Shown: in pieces, positions 33,615 through 42,093 of the stretch
Position numbering within the stretch: position 1 is the first letter of the stretch
Layout of the letters: each line of letters begins with the position of its first letter
Source: Prevotella sp.
GTDB taxonomy: Bacteria; Bacteroidota; Bacteroidia; Bacteroidales; Bacteroidaceae
Assembly (NCBI GenBank): GCA_003447235.1
Contig: DLZV01000010.1
Span: 1-45,689, forward strand
DNA: 45,689 nt
Direction: 5' to 3'
Notes under the pieces: generated by a model
Seen by the model: the letters and a program-made list of their open reading frames with translations, nothing else
What the model was told of the DNA's origin: nothing
Databases searched by the model: none
Translations under genes and position numbers: made by a program

Positions 33615-34448
33615 ATGATTCTATTCCCTTGCTGCAAGATCAATCTGGGTCTGAACGTCGTCGGCAAGCGTCCTGACGGCTACCACGACATAGAGACCGT
33701 GTTTTATCCTGTCCCCCTCTGCGACGCGCTGGAGGTGGCGGAGATGGACGCCCAGTTTCCCTCCCCCTACGACTGCGACCTCAAGGTGACGGGCAACGCC
33801 GTGGACTGCGACGAGCAGAAGAACCTCGTCGTCAAGGCCTACCACCTGCTGCGCCAGCACGCCCCCATCCCTCGCGCGCACATACATCTTTATAAGCGCA
33901 TCCCCTCCCAGGCCGGCCTGGGAGGAGGTTCCGCCGACGCCGCCTACACCCTGCGTCTACTCAACCAGCAGTTTGGAGCCAATCTCTCCGACGCCGACCT
34001 GCGGCTGCTGGCCAAGCGCCTGGGCGCCGACTGCCCCTTCTTCATCGGCGACGCCCCTGCCTACGCCACCGGCATCGGCGACCAGCTCTCCCCGATGTCC
34101 CACAAGGCACTCGCGGGCTATTGGCTGGCCATCGTGAAGCCCGACGTCAGCATCTCCACTGCCGAGGCATACGCGGGCGTGACGGTGGAAAAAACCGCCA
34201 AGAGCTGTCGCGACATCGTCCTCCAGAACATCACCACCTGGCGCGCCGAGCTCACCAACAGTTTCGAGGCCTCCGTCTATGACCGCCACCCGCGGCTGCG
34301 CGCCATCAAGGACCAGCTCTACGACCTGGGCGCCGTCTATGCGCAGATGTCCGGCAGCGGCAGCGCCCATTTCGGTATCTTCCGCGACGAGCCCACCCGC
34401 CTGGCCGACAGCTTCCCCGCCGACTTCGTCTTCGCCTGCCGGCTCTGA
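33615..34448 (+). CDS. ispE: 4-diphosphocytidyl-2-C-methyl-D-erythritol kinase
   Basis: GHMP kinase of the MEP pathway, phosphorylating CDP-ME on the way to isopentenyl diphosphate, the substrate of the IspA enzyme encoded at 19858. The 277-residue frame begins at the ATG at 33615 (MILFPCCKINLGLNVVGKRPDGYHDIETV); more upstream codons are open but lie in the promoter. Signature regions are KINLGLNVVGKRPDGYH, the ATP-binding PSQAGLGGGSADAA, and a C-terminal MSGSGSAHFG. All are intact. Confidence 0.95.
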   Translation: MILFPCCKINLGLNVVGKRPDGYHDIETVFYPVPLCDALEVAEMDAQFPSPYDCDLKVTGNAVDCDEQKNLVVKAYHLLRQHAPIPRAHIHLYKRIPSQAGLGGGSADAAYTLRLLNQQFGANLSDADLRLLAKRLGADCPFFIGDAPAYATGIGDQLSPMSHKALAGYWLAIVKPDVSISTAEAYAGVTVEKTAKSCRDIVLQNITTWRAELTNSFEASVYDRHPRLRAIKDQLYDLGAVYAQMSGSGSAHFGIFRDEPTRLADSFPADFVFACRL

Positions 34449-34518
34449 TTTAGGGTTAATTAGTATTAAATCTTCGTGGAAAGCAGGCTCAATAGATGGT
34501 CAGACGGCAAAAAAGCAG

Positions 34519-34526
34519 TACTTTTG
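34519..34526 (+). promoter_or_regulatory. -7 box of the rplU-rpmA operon
   Basis: TACTTTTG. The transcript would start near 34531, giving an 80-nt leader before rplU with several short GC stems (for example GTGG/CCAC). An autoregulatory leader is possible but not demonstrated. Confidence 0.55.
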
Positions 34527-34613
34527 CGCCCGATTATGCCGTTGTGGCTCGAATAAGTTCCACCGAAGCGTGGGCGCCAGGCGGTAAGAACCGTATTACA
34601 TAAATTAAAGTAA

Positions 34614-34931
34614 ATGTACGCGATTGTAGAAATCAACGGCCAGCAGTTCAAGGCTGAGGCTGGCAAGAAGCTCTTCATCAACCATTTGCGTGATGCAGAA
34701 GAGGGCCAGGCTGTTGAGTTTGACAAGGTTCTGCTCTTGGACAACGAGGGAACCGTGAAGGTAGGTGCACCGACCGTAGAGGGTGCAAAGGTAGTGGCAG
34801 AGGTCGTCAAGCCTCTCGTAAAGGGTGACAAGGTCATCGTCTTCAAGATGAAGCGCCGCAAGGATTTTCGCAAGAAGAACGGTCATCGTCAGCAGTACAC
34901 CCAAGTAGAAATCAAATCAATCAACGCTTAA
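34614..34931 (+). CDS. rplU: 50S ribosomal protein L21
   Basis: Binds 23S rRNA in the large ribosomal subunit. The 105-residue protein has the conserved start MYAIVEINGQQFKAEAGKK, the middle FDKVLLLDNEGTVKVGAPTV, and the C-terminal VFKMKRRKDFRKKNGHRQQY that contacts RNA. It leads a two-gene operon with rpmA, as in most bacteria. Lysines are almost all encoded by AAG, the codon read by the tandem tRNA-Lys genes at the left of the window. Confidence 0.98.
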   Translation: MYAIVEINGQQFKAEAGKKLFINHLRDAEEGQAVEFDKVLLLDNEGTVKVGAPTVEGAKVVAEVVKPLVKGDKVIVFKMKRRKDFRKKNGHRQQYTQVEIKSINA

Positions 34932-34948
34932 AGTAGGAGGACGAAAGA

Positions 34949-35242
34949 ATGGCACATAAAAAAGGTGTAGGTAGTTCTAAGAACGGCCGCGAGTCTCACA
35001 GCAAGCGACTCGGCGTGAAGATCTGGGGTGGCCAGAAGATCAACGCTGGCAACATCATCGTGCGTCAGCGTGGCAACCGCCACTACCCCGGCGAGAATGT
35101 TGGTCAGGGCAAGGACGATACGCTCTATGCGCTCGCAGACGGCATCGTCTATTTCAAGAAGGGTCGTTGCAACAAGAGCACAGTCCACGTTCTGTCTGAG
35201 GAGGCTTATGCCGCCAAGACTCAGGTGAACGCTGACGCCTAA
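34949..35242 (+). CDS. rpmA: 50S ribosomal protein L27
   Basis: Large-subunit protein whose N-terminus reaches the peptidyl transferase centre. The 97 residues begin MAHKKGVGSSKNGRESHSKR, the mature-type N-terminus without the cleavable leader found in Firmicutes. The signature GNIIVRQRGNRHYPGENVG is complete. It starts 17 bp after rplU and is preceded by AGGAGG, a strong ribosome-binding site for this phylum. Confidence 0.98.
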   Translation: MAHKKGVGSSKNGRESHSKRLGVKIWGGQKINAGNIIVRQRGNRHYPGENVGQGKDDTLYALADGIVYFKKGRCNKSTVHVLSEEAYAAKTQVNADA

Positions 35243-35276
35243 ACCAAACAATAATTCCTATTCCAAACAAACACAG

Positions 35277-35310
35277 AAAGCCTGTCTCCCCCACGGAGCG
35301 GGCTTTTTGC
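35277..35310 (+). terminator. Terminator of rplU-rpmA
   Basis: AAAGCC and CTCC on the left pair with GGAG and GGGCTTT on the right (small internal bulge), followed by TTTTT. Confidence 0.75.
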
Positions 35311-35389
35311 CTTTCTGCCCCTATCGTCCCGCAAAGTCGCCCCAAGTCGGCCCGATAGGATGAAATGTGAATAGTTTTCCATCGTTTTC

Positions 35390-35420
35390 TTTGCCCATTC
35401 ATGATTTCTTCGTACATTTG
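35390..35420 (+). promoter_or_regulatory. Promoter of serS
   Basis: TTTG (35390-35393), 19 nt, TACATTTG (35413-35420): full consensus match, with a predicted leader of about 50 nt. Confidence 0.8.
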
Positions 35421-35478
35421 CACTTAGAATGTCTCTTCGAGACCCATAGCAGAACATCAATTTAAGACAAGATACACT

Positions 35479-36768
35479 ATGCTTACATTAAAGCTCATCA
35501 GTGAGGAAACTGAACGTGTGGTGAAAGGCTTGGAGAAGAAATGCTTCCCCAACGCCCGCGAGGCCGTGGAGAAGGTGCTGGAATACGACCGCCTGCGTCG
35601 TGAGACCCAGCAGCAGCTCGACGCCAACAAGCAGCGTCAGAATCAGCTCTCGCGCGAGATTGGCGGGCTGATGAAGTCTGGCAAGCGTGACGAGGCCAAC
35701 CAGGTGAAGGAGCAGGTGGCCCAGCTCAAGGCTGCCGACAAGGCCCTGCAGGAAGTCATGCAGAAGGCCCAGGCCGACATGAACGAGGTGCTGCTCACCA
35801 TCCCCAACATACCCACCGACGAGGTGCCCGAGGGCCGCGATGCCAGTAGCAACGTGGTGGTGAAGGAAGGCGGCGTGAAGCCCGATCTTCCCGAGGGTTC
35901 CCTCTGCCACTGGGACCTGCTGAAGAAGTTCAACCTCGTCGATTTCGACCTCGGCGTCAAGATCACCGGTGCGGGCTTCCCCGTCTATATCGGCAAGATG
36001 GCCCGCTTCCAGCGCGCGCTGGAGGCCTTCTTCCTCGACGAGGCCCGCAAGTCGGGCTATACCGAGGTGCAGCCGCCCCTCGTGGTCAATGAGGCCAGCG
36101 GACTGGGCACGGGCCAGCTCCCCGACAAGGAGGGCCAGATGTACCATGCCAACCTCGACAACCTCTACCTGATCCCCACCGCCGAGGTGCCGGTGACCAA
36201 CCTCTTCCGCGACGAGATCATCGAGGAGAACGAGCTCCCCATCAAGTGCTGCGCCTACTCCGCCTGCTTCCGTCGCGAGGCCGGCAGCTATGGCAAGGAC
36301 GTGCGCGGTCTCAACCGTCTCCACCAGTTTGACAAGGTCGAGATCGTCCGCATCGACACGCCGCAGCACGCAGAGGTCTCCTACCAGGAGATGCTCGACC
36401 ACGTGGAGGGCCTGCTCGCCAAGCTGGAGCTTCCCTACCACATCCTCCGTCTCTGTGGCGGCGACATGAGCTTCACCTCCGCCATCTGCCACGACTTCGA
36501 GACCTGGAGCGCCGCCCAGCAGCGCTGGCTGGAAGTCAGTTCGGTGTCCAACTTCGGCAGCTACCAGGCCAACCGCCTCCACTGCCGCTTCCGCCATGCC
36601 GACACCAAGAAGATCGAGCTCTGCTACACGCTCAACGGCTCGGCCCTCGCCCTGCCGCGCATCGTGGCCACCATCATCGAGAACAACCAGACCCCGGAGG
36701 GCATCCGCGTGCCGAAGGTCCTCGTGCCCTACTGCGGCTTCGAGATGCTCGACGACAAGATGGACTAA
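35479..36768 (+). CDS. serS: Seryl-tRNA synthetase
   Basis: Charges tRNA-Ser and also tRNA-Sec where present. The length of 429 residues is standard. The N-terminal coiled-coil arm that grips the tRNA spans about 25-105 (RETQQQLDANKQRQNQLSRE). Class II motif 2 is CFRREAGSYGKDVRGLNRLH with QFDKVEI, and motif 3 is NGSALALPRIVATIIENNQT. The C-terminus ends YCGFEMLDDKMD. It has its own promoter; the next gene starts 127 bp later on the same strand without a clear terminator between. Confidence 0.98.
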   Translation: MLTLKLISEETERVVKGLEKKCFPNAREAVEKVLEYDRLRRETQQQLDANKQRQNQLSREIGGLMKSGKRDEANQVKEQVAQLKAADKALQEVMQKAQADMNEVLLTIPNIPTDEVPEGRDASSNVVVKEGGVKPDLPEGSLCHWDLLKKFNLVDFDLGVKITGAGFPVYIGKMARFQRALEAFFLDEARKSGYTEVQPPLVVNEASGLGTGQLPDKEGQMYHANLDNLYLIPTAEVPVTNLFRDEIIEENELPIKCCAYSACFRREAGSYGKDVRGLNRLHQFDKVEIVRIDTPQHAEVSYQEMLDHVEGLLAKLELPYHILRLCGGDMSFTSAICHDFETWSAAQQRWLEVSSVSNFGSYQANRLHCRFRHADTKKIELCYTLNGSALALPRIVATIIENNQTPEGIRVPKVLVPYCGFEMLDDKMD

Positions 36769-36895
36769 GCGCCGCGCGGAGCGGGGCGACCATCCACGAG
36801 GAGGCGCCCCTCCCCGCCGAGCTTCAAGATAGAAACAATCAATCCGAATCAATAACGTCAAAATCATTCGCAGATAAAGACTATATCTATTTATC

Positions 36896-39253
36896 ATGAA
36901 CAAGATTCTAACCAAGAAACAACTCTCCGACCACGCTTATAGCTTCGTCGTCGAGAATGGTCAAATTGCCCGCAGCAGCCGTCCTGGCAACTTCGTCACC
37001 GTGCGTGCCGACATCCACAGCGAGCGCATCCCCCTCGTCGTCGTCGATAGCGACAAGCAGAAGGGGACGCTGACGCTCGTGGTCCAGGAGGCCGGCCTCT
37101 CTTCCACCAAGTTCTGCCAGCTCGCCGAGGGCGATGAGATCCTCGACGTCGTCGGTCCGCTCGGCACCCCCTACGCCATCTCCAAGGTCGGCACGGTGGT
37201 CTGTGTCGGCGGCGGTGTGGGCACGGTCAGCGTGCTCCCCGTGGCCCGCGCCATGAAGGAGGCAGGCAACCGCGTCGTGAGCGTGGTGGCAGCCCAGACG
37301 AAGGACCGCCTGGTCGTCGTCGATGAGATGCGCCAGGCCAGCGACGAGCTCATCGTCGTCACCGACGACGGCAGCGAGGGTCAGAAGGGGCTCCCCGTCG
37401 ATGCGCTGGGCGAGATCCTGGCCCGCGAGCAGGTCGATCGCATCGTGGCTGTCGGTCCTGGCGCCATGATGGAAGCCATCTGCCAGGTCGGCAAGGAGAA
37501 GTCCATCCCCGTCGATGTGGCCCTCAACGCCATCATCGTCGATGGCACGGGCATCTGCGGCAGCTGCCGCTTGACCATTGGCGGCAAGACCCGCTTCGTC
37601 TGCATCGACGGTCCGTTCTTCGACGGCACGCAGGTCGATTGGAAGGAGGTAGAGACGCGCGGCACCATCTACTCCAAGATGGAGAACGACGCGTTGGAGC
37701 AGATCGGCGTCCACCTCGACAAGGGGTCGCGCCTGGAGCAGACCGACAAGGAGCAGCCCACCATCAAGGAGCCGCTGGGCCACGGTGCCGAGAACGACTC
37801 CATCGAGGAGCTGACCGACCGTGGCGCCGCCTGGCGCGACGAGTTGCGCAAGTCGATGAAGAACAAGGACCGCATGGCCCTCAAGCGCCACGCCATGCCG
37901 ATGGTGGACATGCACACGCGCACCCACGACCGCATCCAGGAGGTGGCCCAGGGCTTCACGCTGGAGATGGCCATGGACGAGGCCCGTCGCTGCATCGACT
38001 GTGCCAAGCCCACCTGCCGCGAGGGTTGCCCCATCCACATGAACATCCCGGCCTTCATCAAGAACATCGAGCGCGGCGAGATTCTCGCTGCCGACCGCGT
38101 GCTCAAGCAGTACTCCTCCTTCTCCGCCATCTGCGGCCGCGTCTGCCCGCAGGAGAAGCAGTGTGAGGGCTATTGTATCCACGTCAAGATGAAGGACGCC
38201 CCCGTCGCCATCGGCCCGCTGGAGCGCTTCGTCGCCGATTACGAGCGCCAGTCTGTCAAGAAGGTCACGTGGGACGTGGCTCCCGCCAACGGCATCAAGG
38301 TCGCCATCATCGGTTCCGGTCCCTCGGGCCTTGCCTTTGCGGGCGAGATGGCCAAGAAGGGCTTTGAGCCCCACGTCTTCGAGGCCCTCCATTTCCTCGG
38401 CGGCGTGCTCTACTACGGCATCCCGCAGTATCGCCTGCCGGACGAGATCGTGGACCATGAGCTCGACGTGCTCCGCTCCCTGGGCGTGAAGTTCCACACC
38501 AACTGCCTCGTGGGCAAGACCGTCACCATCGACGAGCTCCGCGAGCAGGGCTTCAAGGGCATCTATGTCGCCACGGGCGCAGGCAAGCCGAAGTTTATGA
38601 ACATTCCCGGCGAGAACGCCATCCATATCCTCTCCGCCAACGAGTTCCTCTTCCGCGTCAACGTCATGGACGCCGACCAGCCCGACTCTGAGACGCCGCT
38701 CTATGTCGGCAAGAAGGTCATCGTGGTCGGTGGTGGCAACACCGCCATGGACTCCTGCCGCACGGCCAAGCGCCTCGGCGCCGACGTGACGGTGGTCTAT
38801 CGCCGCACCTTCGACGAGATGCCGGCAGGCCGCGACGAGATCGAGCAGGCACAGGAGGAGGGCGTCAACTTCATGAACCTCCACAACCCGCAGCGCTACA
38901 TCGTCGGCGACGACGGCAAGGTGAAGGGTGCCGTGCTCGACGTGATGAAGCTCGGCGAGCCCGACGACTCGGGTCGCCGCCGCCCTGTCAAGACGGGCGA
39001 GACCATCACCGTGGAGTGTGACGAGGTGCTCGTGGCTGTCGGTGTCGATCCCAACCCGCTCGTTCCCCAGTCCATCGAGGGGCTGAAGGAAGGCTGGGCC
39101 CACGCCATCGAGGTCAACGAGGACGGCCAGTCCAACATCTCCGACATCTACGCCGGTGGCGACATTGCCCGTGGCGCCGCTACGGTGGTGCTCGCCATGG
39201 GCGACGGACGCCGTGCCGCCAACAAGATGGCCGAGGAGCTGCTGGCTAAGTAG
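36896..39253 (+). CDS. Single-chain NfnAB-like protein: DHODH-B-type FAD/2Fe-2S reductase fused to GltD-type glutamate synthase small subunit
   Basis: A 785-residue flavoprotein that looks like both subunits of NADH-dependent ferredoxin:NADP+ oxidoreductase in one chain; such enzymes move electrons between NAD(P)H and ferredoxin, or serve glutamate synthase. Residues 1-270 are a ferredoxin-reductase-like module (RSSRPGNFVTVRA for FAD, VGGGVGTVSVLPVARAM for NAD) with a 2Fe-2S site GTGICGSCRLTIGGKTRFVC. From about 360 a GltD/NfnL part follows: 4Fe-4S cysteines in CIDCAKPTCREGCPIHMN and CGRVCPQEKQCEGYC, FAD site IIGSGPSGLAFAGEMAKKG, NADP site VVGGGNTAMDSCRTAKRLG, and the closing YAGGDIARGAATVVLAMGDG. 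No gltB is adjacent. Databases often call this architecture 'bifunctional dihydroorotate dehydrogenase B subunit/glutamate synthase'; the Nfn role is an inference. Confidence 0.9.
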   Translation: MNKILTKKQLSDHAYSFVVENGQIARSSRPGNFVTVRADIHSERIPLVVVDSDKQKGTLTLVVQEAGLSSTKFCQLAEGDEILDVVGPLGTPYAISKVGTVVCVGGGVGTVSVLPVARAMKEAGNRVVSVVAAQTKDRLVVVDEMRQASDELIVVTDDGSEGQKGLPVDALGEILAREQVDRIVAVGPGAMMEAICQVGKEKSIPVDVALNAIIVDGTGICGSCRLTIGGKTRFVCIDGPFFDGTQVDWKEVETRGTIYSKMENDALEQIGVHLDKGSRLEQTDKEQPTIKEPLGHGAENDSIEELTDRGAAWRDELRKSMKNKDRMALKRHAMPMVDMHTRTHDRIQEVAQGFTLEMAMDEARRCIDCAKPTCREGCPIHMNIPAFIKNIERGEILAADRVLKQYSSFSAICGRVCPQEKQCEGYCIHVKMKDAPVAIGPLERFVADYERQSVKKVTWDVAPANGIKVAIIGSGPSGLAFAGEMAKKGFEPHVFEALHFLGGVLYYGIPQYRLPDEIVDHELDVLRSLGVKFHTNCLVGKTVTIDELREQGFKGIYVATGAGKPKFMNIPGENAIHILSANEFLFRVNVMDADQPDSETPLYVGKKVIVVGGGNTAMDSCRTAKRLGADVTVVYRRTFDEMPAGRDEIEQAQEEGVNFMNLHNPQRYIVGDDGKVKGAVLDVMKLGEPDDSGRRRPVKTGETITVECDEVLVAVGVDPNPLVPQSIEGLKEGWAHAIEVNEDGQSNISDIYAGGDIARGAATVVLAMGDGRRAANKMAEELLAK

Positions 39254-39280
39254 TCCCTACGCGCTACGACACGATACAAG

Positions 39281-39336
39281 GCCGATTGGCTTCCAAGGGC
39301 ATACTGTAAACCACTTGGGAGCCAATTGGCTTTTTT
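39281..39336 (+). terminator. Terminator after the NfnAB-like gene
   Basis: GCCGATTGGCTTCCAAG (39281-39297) and CTTGGGAGCCAATTGGC (39314-39330) form a 17-position stem with mismatches, followed by six T residues. Confidence 0.85.
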
Positions 39337-39379
39337 CCCAACCATACACTCATACCACAATCCTAATCCCCCCAACGCT

Positions 39380-40255
39380 ATGACACCTGCCTATTTCCCA
39401 GCCTCCGAGCTGATCATCAATGGCGACGGTAGCATCTTCCACCTGCACCTACGCCCCGAACAGTTGGCCGACCGCGTGATCCTCGTGGGCGACCCCGGCC
39501 GCGTCCCCCTGGTAGCCCACCACTTCGACACCGTGGAGTGTGAGGTCCAAAGCCGCGAGTTCCACACCATCACGGGCACCTACAAGGGCAAGCGCATCAC
39601 GGCCCTCTCCACGGGCATCGGCTGCGACAACATCGACATCGTGATGAACGAGCTCGACGCCCTGGCCAACATCGACTTCGCCACCCGCACGGAGCGCCCC
39701 GTGCACCGCACGCTGACCCTCGTCCGCGTGGGCACTTGTGGCGGACTGCAGCCCGAGACGCCGACCGGCACCTATATCGCCAGCGTCAAGAGCATCGGTT
39801 TCGACGGCTTGCTCAACTTCTATGCGGGCCGCGACGCCAGTTGCGACCTGGAGCTGGAGGCCGAGTTCAAGCGCCAGGTGGCGTGGCGTCCCGTCATGGG
39901 CAATCCCTATGTGGCCACGGCCGACGCCGCGCTGATCGACCGCGTGGCACAGACCGACATGGTCAGGGGCATTACGGTGGCCTGCAACGGCTTCTTCGGT
40001 CCGCAGGGGCGCCGTCTGCGCCTCCCCCTGATGGACGAACAGCTTAACGAAAAGATTGAAGCCTTCGAATACAAAGGCCTCAAGATCACCAATTTCGAGA
40101 TGGAGTCGTCGGCCCTCGCCGGTCTCTCCCGCCTCATGGGCCACCAGGCCATGACCTGCTGCATGGTCATCGCCAACCGCCGATCCCACGAGGCCAATAC
40201 GGGCTACAAAAACACCATCGACTCGCTCATCAAACTGGTGCTGGAGAGAATCTGA
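39380..40255 (+). CDS. Nucleoside phosphorylase (uridine phosphorylase-like)
   Basis: Phosphorolysis of a nucleoside to base and ribose-1-phosphate in salvage. From the ATG at 39380 (MTPAYFPASELIINGDG) it has 291 residues. PNP/UDP family 1 marks are the phosphate-binding GDPGRVPLVAHHF, STGIGCDNIDIVMNELDA, RVGTCGGLQPETPTGTYI, and the nucleoside-binding FEMESSALAGLSRLMGH. Uridine phosphorylase is the closest remembered relative, but purine substrates cannot be excluded. Its stop overlaps the mnmE start by one base (TGATG), implying coupled translation. Confidence 0.9.
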   Translation: MTPAYFPASELIINGDGSIFHLHLRPEQLADRVILVGDPGRVPLVAHHFDTVECEVQSREFHTITGTYKGKRITALSTGIGCDNIDIVMNELDALANIDFATRTERPVHRTLTLVRVGTCGGLQPETPTGTYIASVKSIGFDGLLNFYAGRDASCDLELEAEFKRQVAWRPVMGNPYVATADAALIDRVAQTDMVRGITVACNGFFGPQGRRLRLPLMDEQLNEKIEAFEYKGLKITNFEMESSALAGLSRLMGHQAMTCCMVIANRRSHEANTGYKNTIDSLIKLVLERI

Positions 40256-41646
40256 TGACACACTACGCCAACGATACCATCTGCGCCCTGGCCACCCCCG
40301 TGGGGGGCGCCATCGCCGTCGTGAGAGTGAGCGGCAGCCAGAGCTATCCCGTCCTCGGCCGCCTGCTCCGCCAGGACCTCTCCGCCTGTGCGCCCGCCAC
40401 GTTGCGCCACGCCTCCCTCTACAGTCCCGAGGGCGAGGAGATCGACGACGTCGTCATCGCCTTCTACCGTGCGCCCCACTCCTACACGGGAGAGGACGCG
40501 ATAGAGATCTCCTGCCACGGATCGGCCTACATCGTCCACCAAATCCTCGACGCGCTCACCAAGGCCGGATGCCGCCAGGCCGAACCGGGCGAATACACCC
40601 GCAGGGCCTACCTCAACGGCAAGATGGACCTGAGCCAGGCCGAGGCCGTGGCCGACCTGATCAGTTCCTCCAACCAGGCCTCCCACCGGCTGGCCCTCAG
40701 CCAACTCAAGGGCCACGTCCGCACGGCCCTGGAGACGCTACGCGAAAGGCTGCTCCGGCTCACCTCGCTGCTCGAACTCGAACTGGACTTCTCCGACCAC
40801 GACGACCTGGTCTTTGCCGACCGCAGCGAGCTCCTCTCCCTGGCCCGCAGCATCGAGGACCACGTGGCCGCGCTGGCCCGGACCTACCATATCGGCAAGG
40901 CCGTCAAGGAGGGCATTCCCGTGGCCATCGTCGGCAAGACCAATGTGGGCAAATCGACACTCCTCAACCACCTGGTCGGCGAGGACCGCGCCCTCGTGAG
41001 CGACGTCCACGGCACCACACGCGACAGCATCGAGGACACCACCCTCATCGGGGGCCTCACCTTCCGCTTCGTCGATACGGCCGGACTGCGCCACACCGAC
41101 GACGTCGTGGAGCAGATGGGCATCGAGCGCACGTGGCAGAAGCTGGACGAAGCCCTGCTCGTGCTCTGGGTGGTCGATCGCTGGCCGACGCAGGAGGAGA
41201 CCGACGAGATGGTGGCCCACTGCCAGGGCAAGCACGTCCTGCTCGTCTTCAACAAGGCCGACCTCCACACGCCGCCCACCGACCCGCTCGTCGCCGATGG
41301 CGGTGACACGGGCGTTGCCCTTTCGCTTCCTCCCCACCCCATCTCCGCCAAGACGGGCCAAGGCCTCGACGCCCTGGAGGCAGCCATCCGCCAGGCGGTC
41401 GATATTCCCGAGATCCACGAGGCCGACGTCGTCATCACCTCCGCGCGCCAGTACGACCTGCTGACTGCTGCTGCCCAGGAGCTGCAGCGCGTCGTCGATG
41501 GCCTCCAGAGCGACCTGCCCTCCGACCTCGTGGCCGAAGACCTACGCATGGTCCTCGACACCCTCGGCGACGCCACGGGCGTAGAGCGCATCACGCCCCA
41601 GGCCACGCTCAACAACATCTTTTCCTCGTTCTGCATCGGTAAATGA
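40255..41646 (+). CDS. mnmE: tRNA modification GTPase MnmE
   Basis: Works with MnmG to build the cmnm5 group on U34 of tRNAs; the N-terminal domain binds folate. The length is 463 residues. Visible features: DTICALATPVGGAIAVVRVSG and PHSYTGEDAIEISCHGS for the folate domain, G1 GKTNVGKS (227-234), the G2/G3 region GTTRDSIEDT and DTAGLRHTDD, G4 FNKAD, and the C-terminal CIGK whose cysteine is conserved. It uses a one-carbon folate, the same pool handled by the FthC enzyme at 8850. Confidence 0.97.
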   Translation: MTHYANDTICALATPVGGAIAVVRVSGSQSYPVLGRLLRQDLSACAPATLRHASLYSPEGEEIDDVVIAFYRAPHSYTGEDAIEISCHGSAYIVHQILDALTKAGCRQAEPGEYTRRAYLNGKMDLSQAEAVADLISSSNQASHRLALSQLKGHVRTALETLRERLLRLTSLLELELDFSDHDDLVFADRSELLSLARSIEDHVAALARTYHIGKAVKEGIPVAIVGKTNVGKSTLLNHLVGEDRALVSDVHGTTRDSIEDTTLIGGLTFRFVDTAGLRHTDDVVEQMGIERTWQKLDEALLVLWVVDRWPTQEETDEMVAHCQGKHVLLVFNKADLHTPPTDPLVADGGDTGVALSLPPHPISAKTGQGLDALEAAIRQAVDIPEIHEADVVITSARQYDLLTAAAQELQRVVDGLQSDLPSDLVAEDLRMVLDTLGDATGVERITPQATLNNIFSSFCIGK

Positions 41647-41694
41647 ACATGATTTCTTGCAAAAACAGATAGCATCACGCGTCTTTCATACTAT

Positions 41695-42072
41695 ATGCGC
41701 ATCATAGGAAACCTACTTTGGTGGCTCTTCGGAGGTCTCGAAGCTGCCATCGGTTATTTCACGGGCAGTCTGGCTCTTGCTTGTACCATCATCGGCATTC
41801 CCTTTGCCCTACAGACCATCAAACTTGGCCTGCTCTGCCTATGGCCTTTTGGTTCTACGGTGAGAGAAACGGATAGTCCTACAGGTTGCATACGCATCCC
41901 GCTGAATATAATCTGGCTGATCTGCGGAGGATTGTGGGCCTGCCTCCAGCATCTGCTCTTCGGTTTTCTCTTATGTATCACGATTATCGGCATTCCCTGG
42001 GGAAAACAGCATTTCAAGATGGCTGGCCTTTCGCTTGCGCCCTTCGGCAAGGATGTGGAGTTGGGGTTGTAG
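41695..42072 (+). CDS. yccF: YccF-domain inner-membrane protein
   Basis: A 125-residue membrane protein with two copies of the YccF motif, each ending in a TIIGIPFALQTIKLG-type turn (TIIGIPFALQT near 36 and TIIGIPWGKQH near 97). Hydrophobic segments fit about four membrane spans: LLWWLFGGLEAAIGYF, GSLALACTIIGIPFA, NIIWLICGGLWACLQ and LLFGFLLCITIIGIP. The function of the family is unknown. The next gene begins 21 bp later on the same strand, so the pair may be transcribed together, but this could be accidental. Confidence 0.88.
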   Translation: MRIIGNLLWWLFGGLEAAIGYFTGSLALACTIIGIPFALQTIKLGLLCLWPFGSTVRETDSPTGCIRIPLNIIWLICGGLWACLQHLLFGFLLCITIIGIPWGKQHFKMAGLSLAPFGKDVELGL

Positions 42073-42093
42073 AATAATAAGAAAAAATGGGTT

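Noticed and set aside
34531..34613. A possible L21 autoregulatory leader RNA
   Set aside because: Only short, weak stems could be drawn and one arm of the best one overlaps the promoter box; not enough for a feature.
36908..39103. A 731-codon minus-strand frame antisense to the NfnAB-like gene
   Set aside because: Low-complexity Leu/His/Asp-rich translation with no motif; the sense gene has complete cofactor sites.
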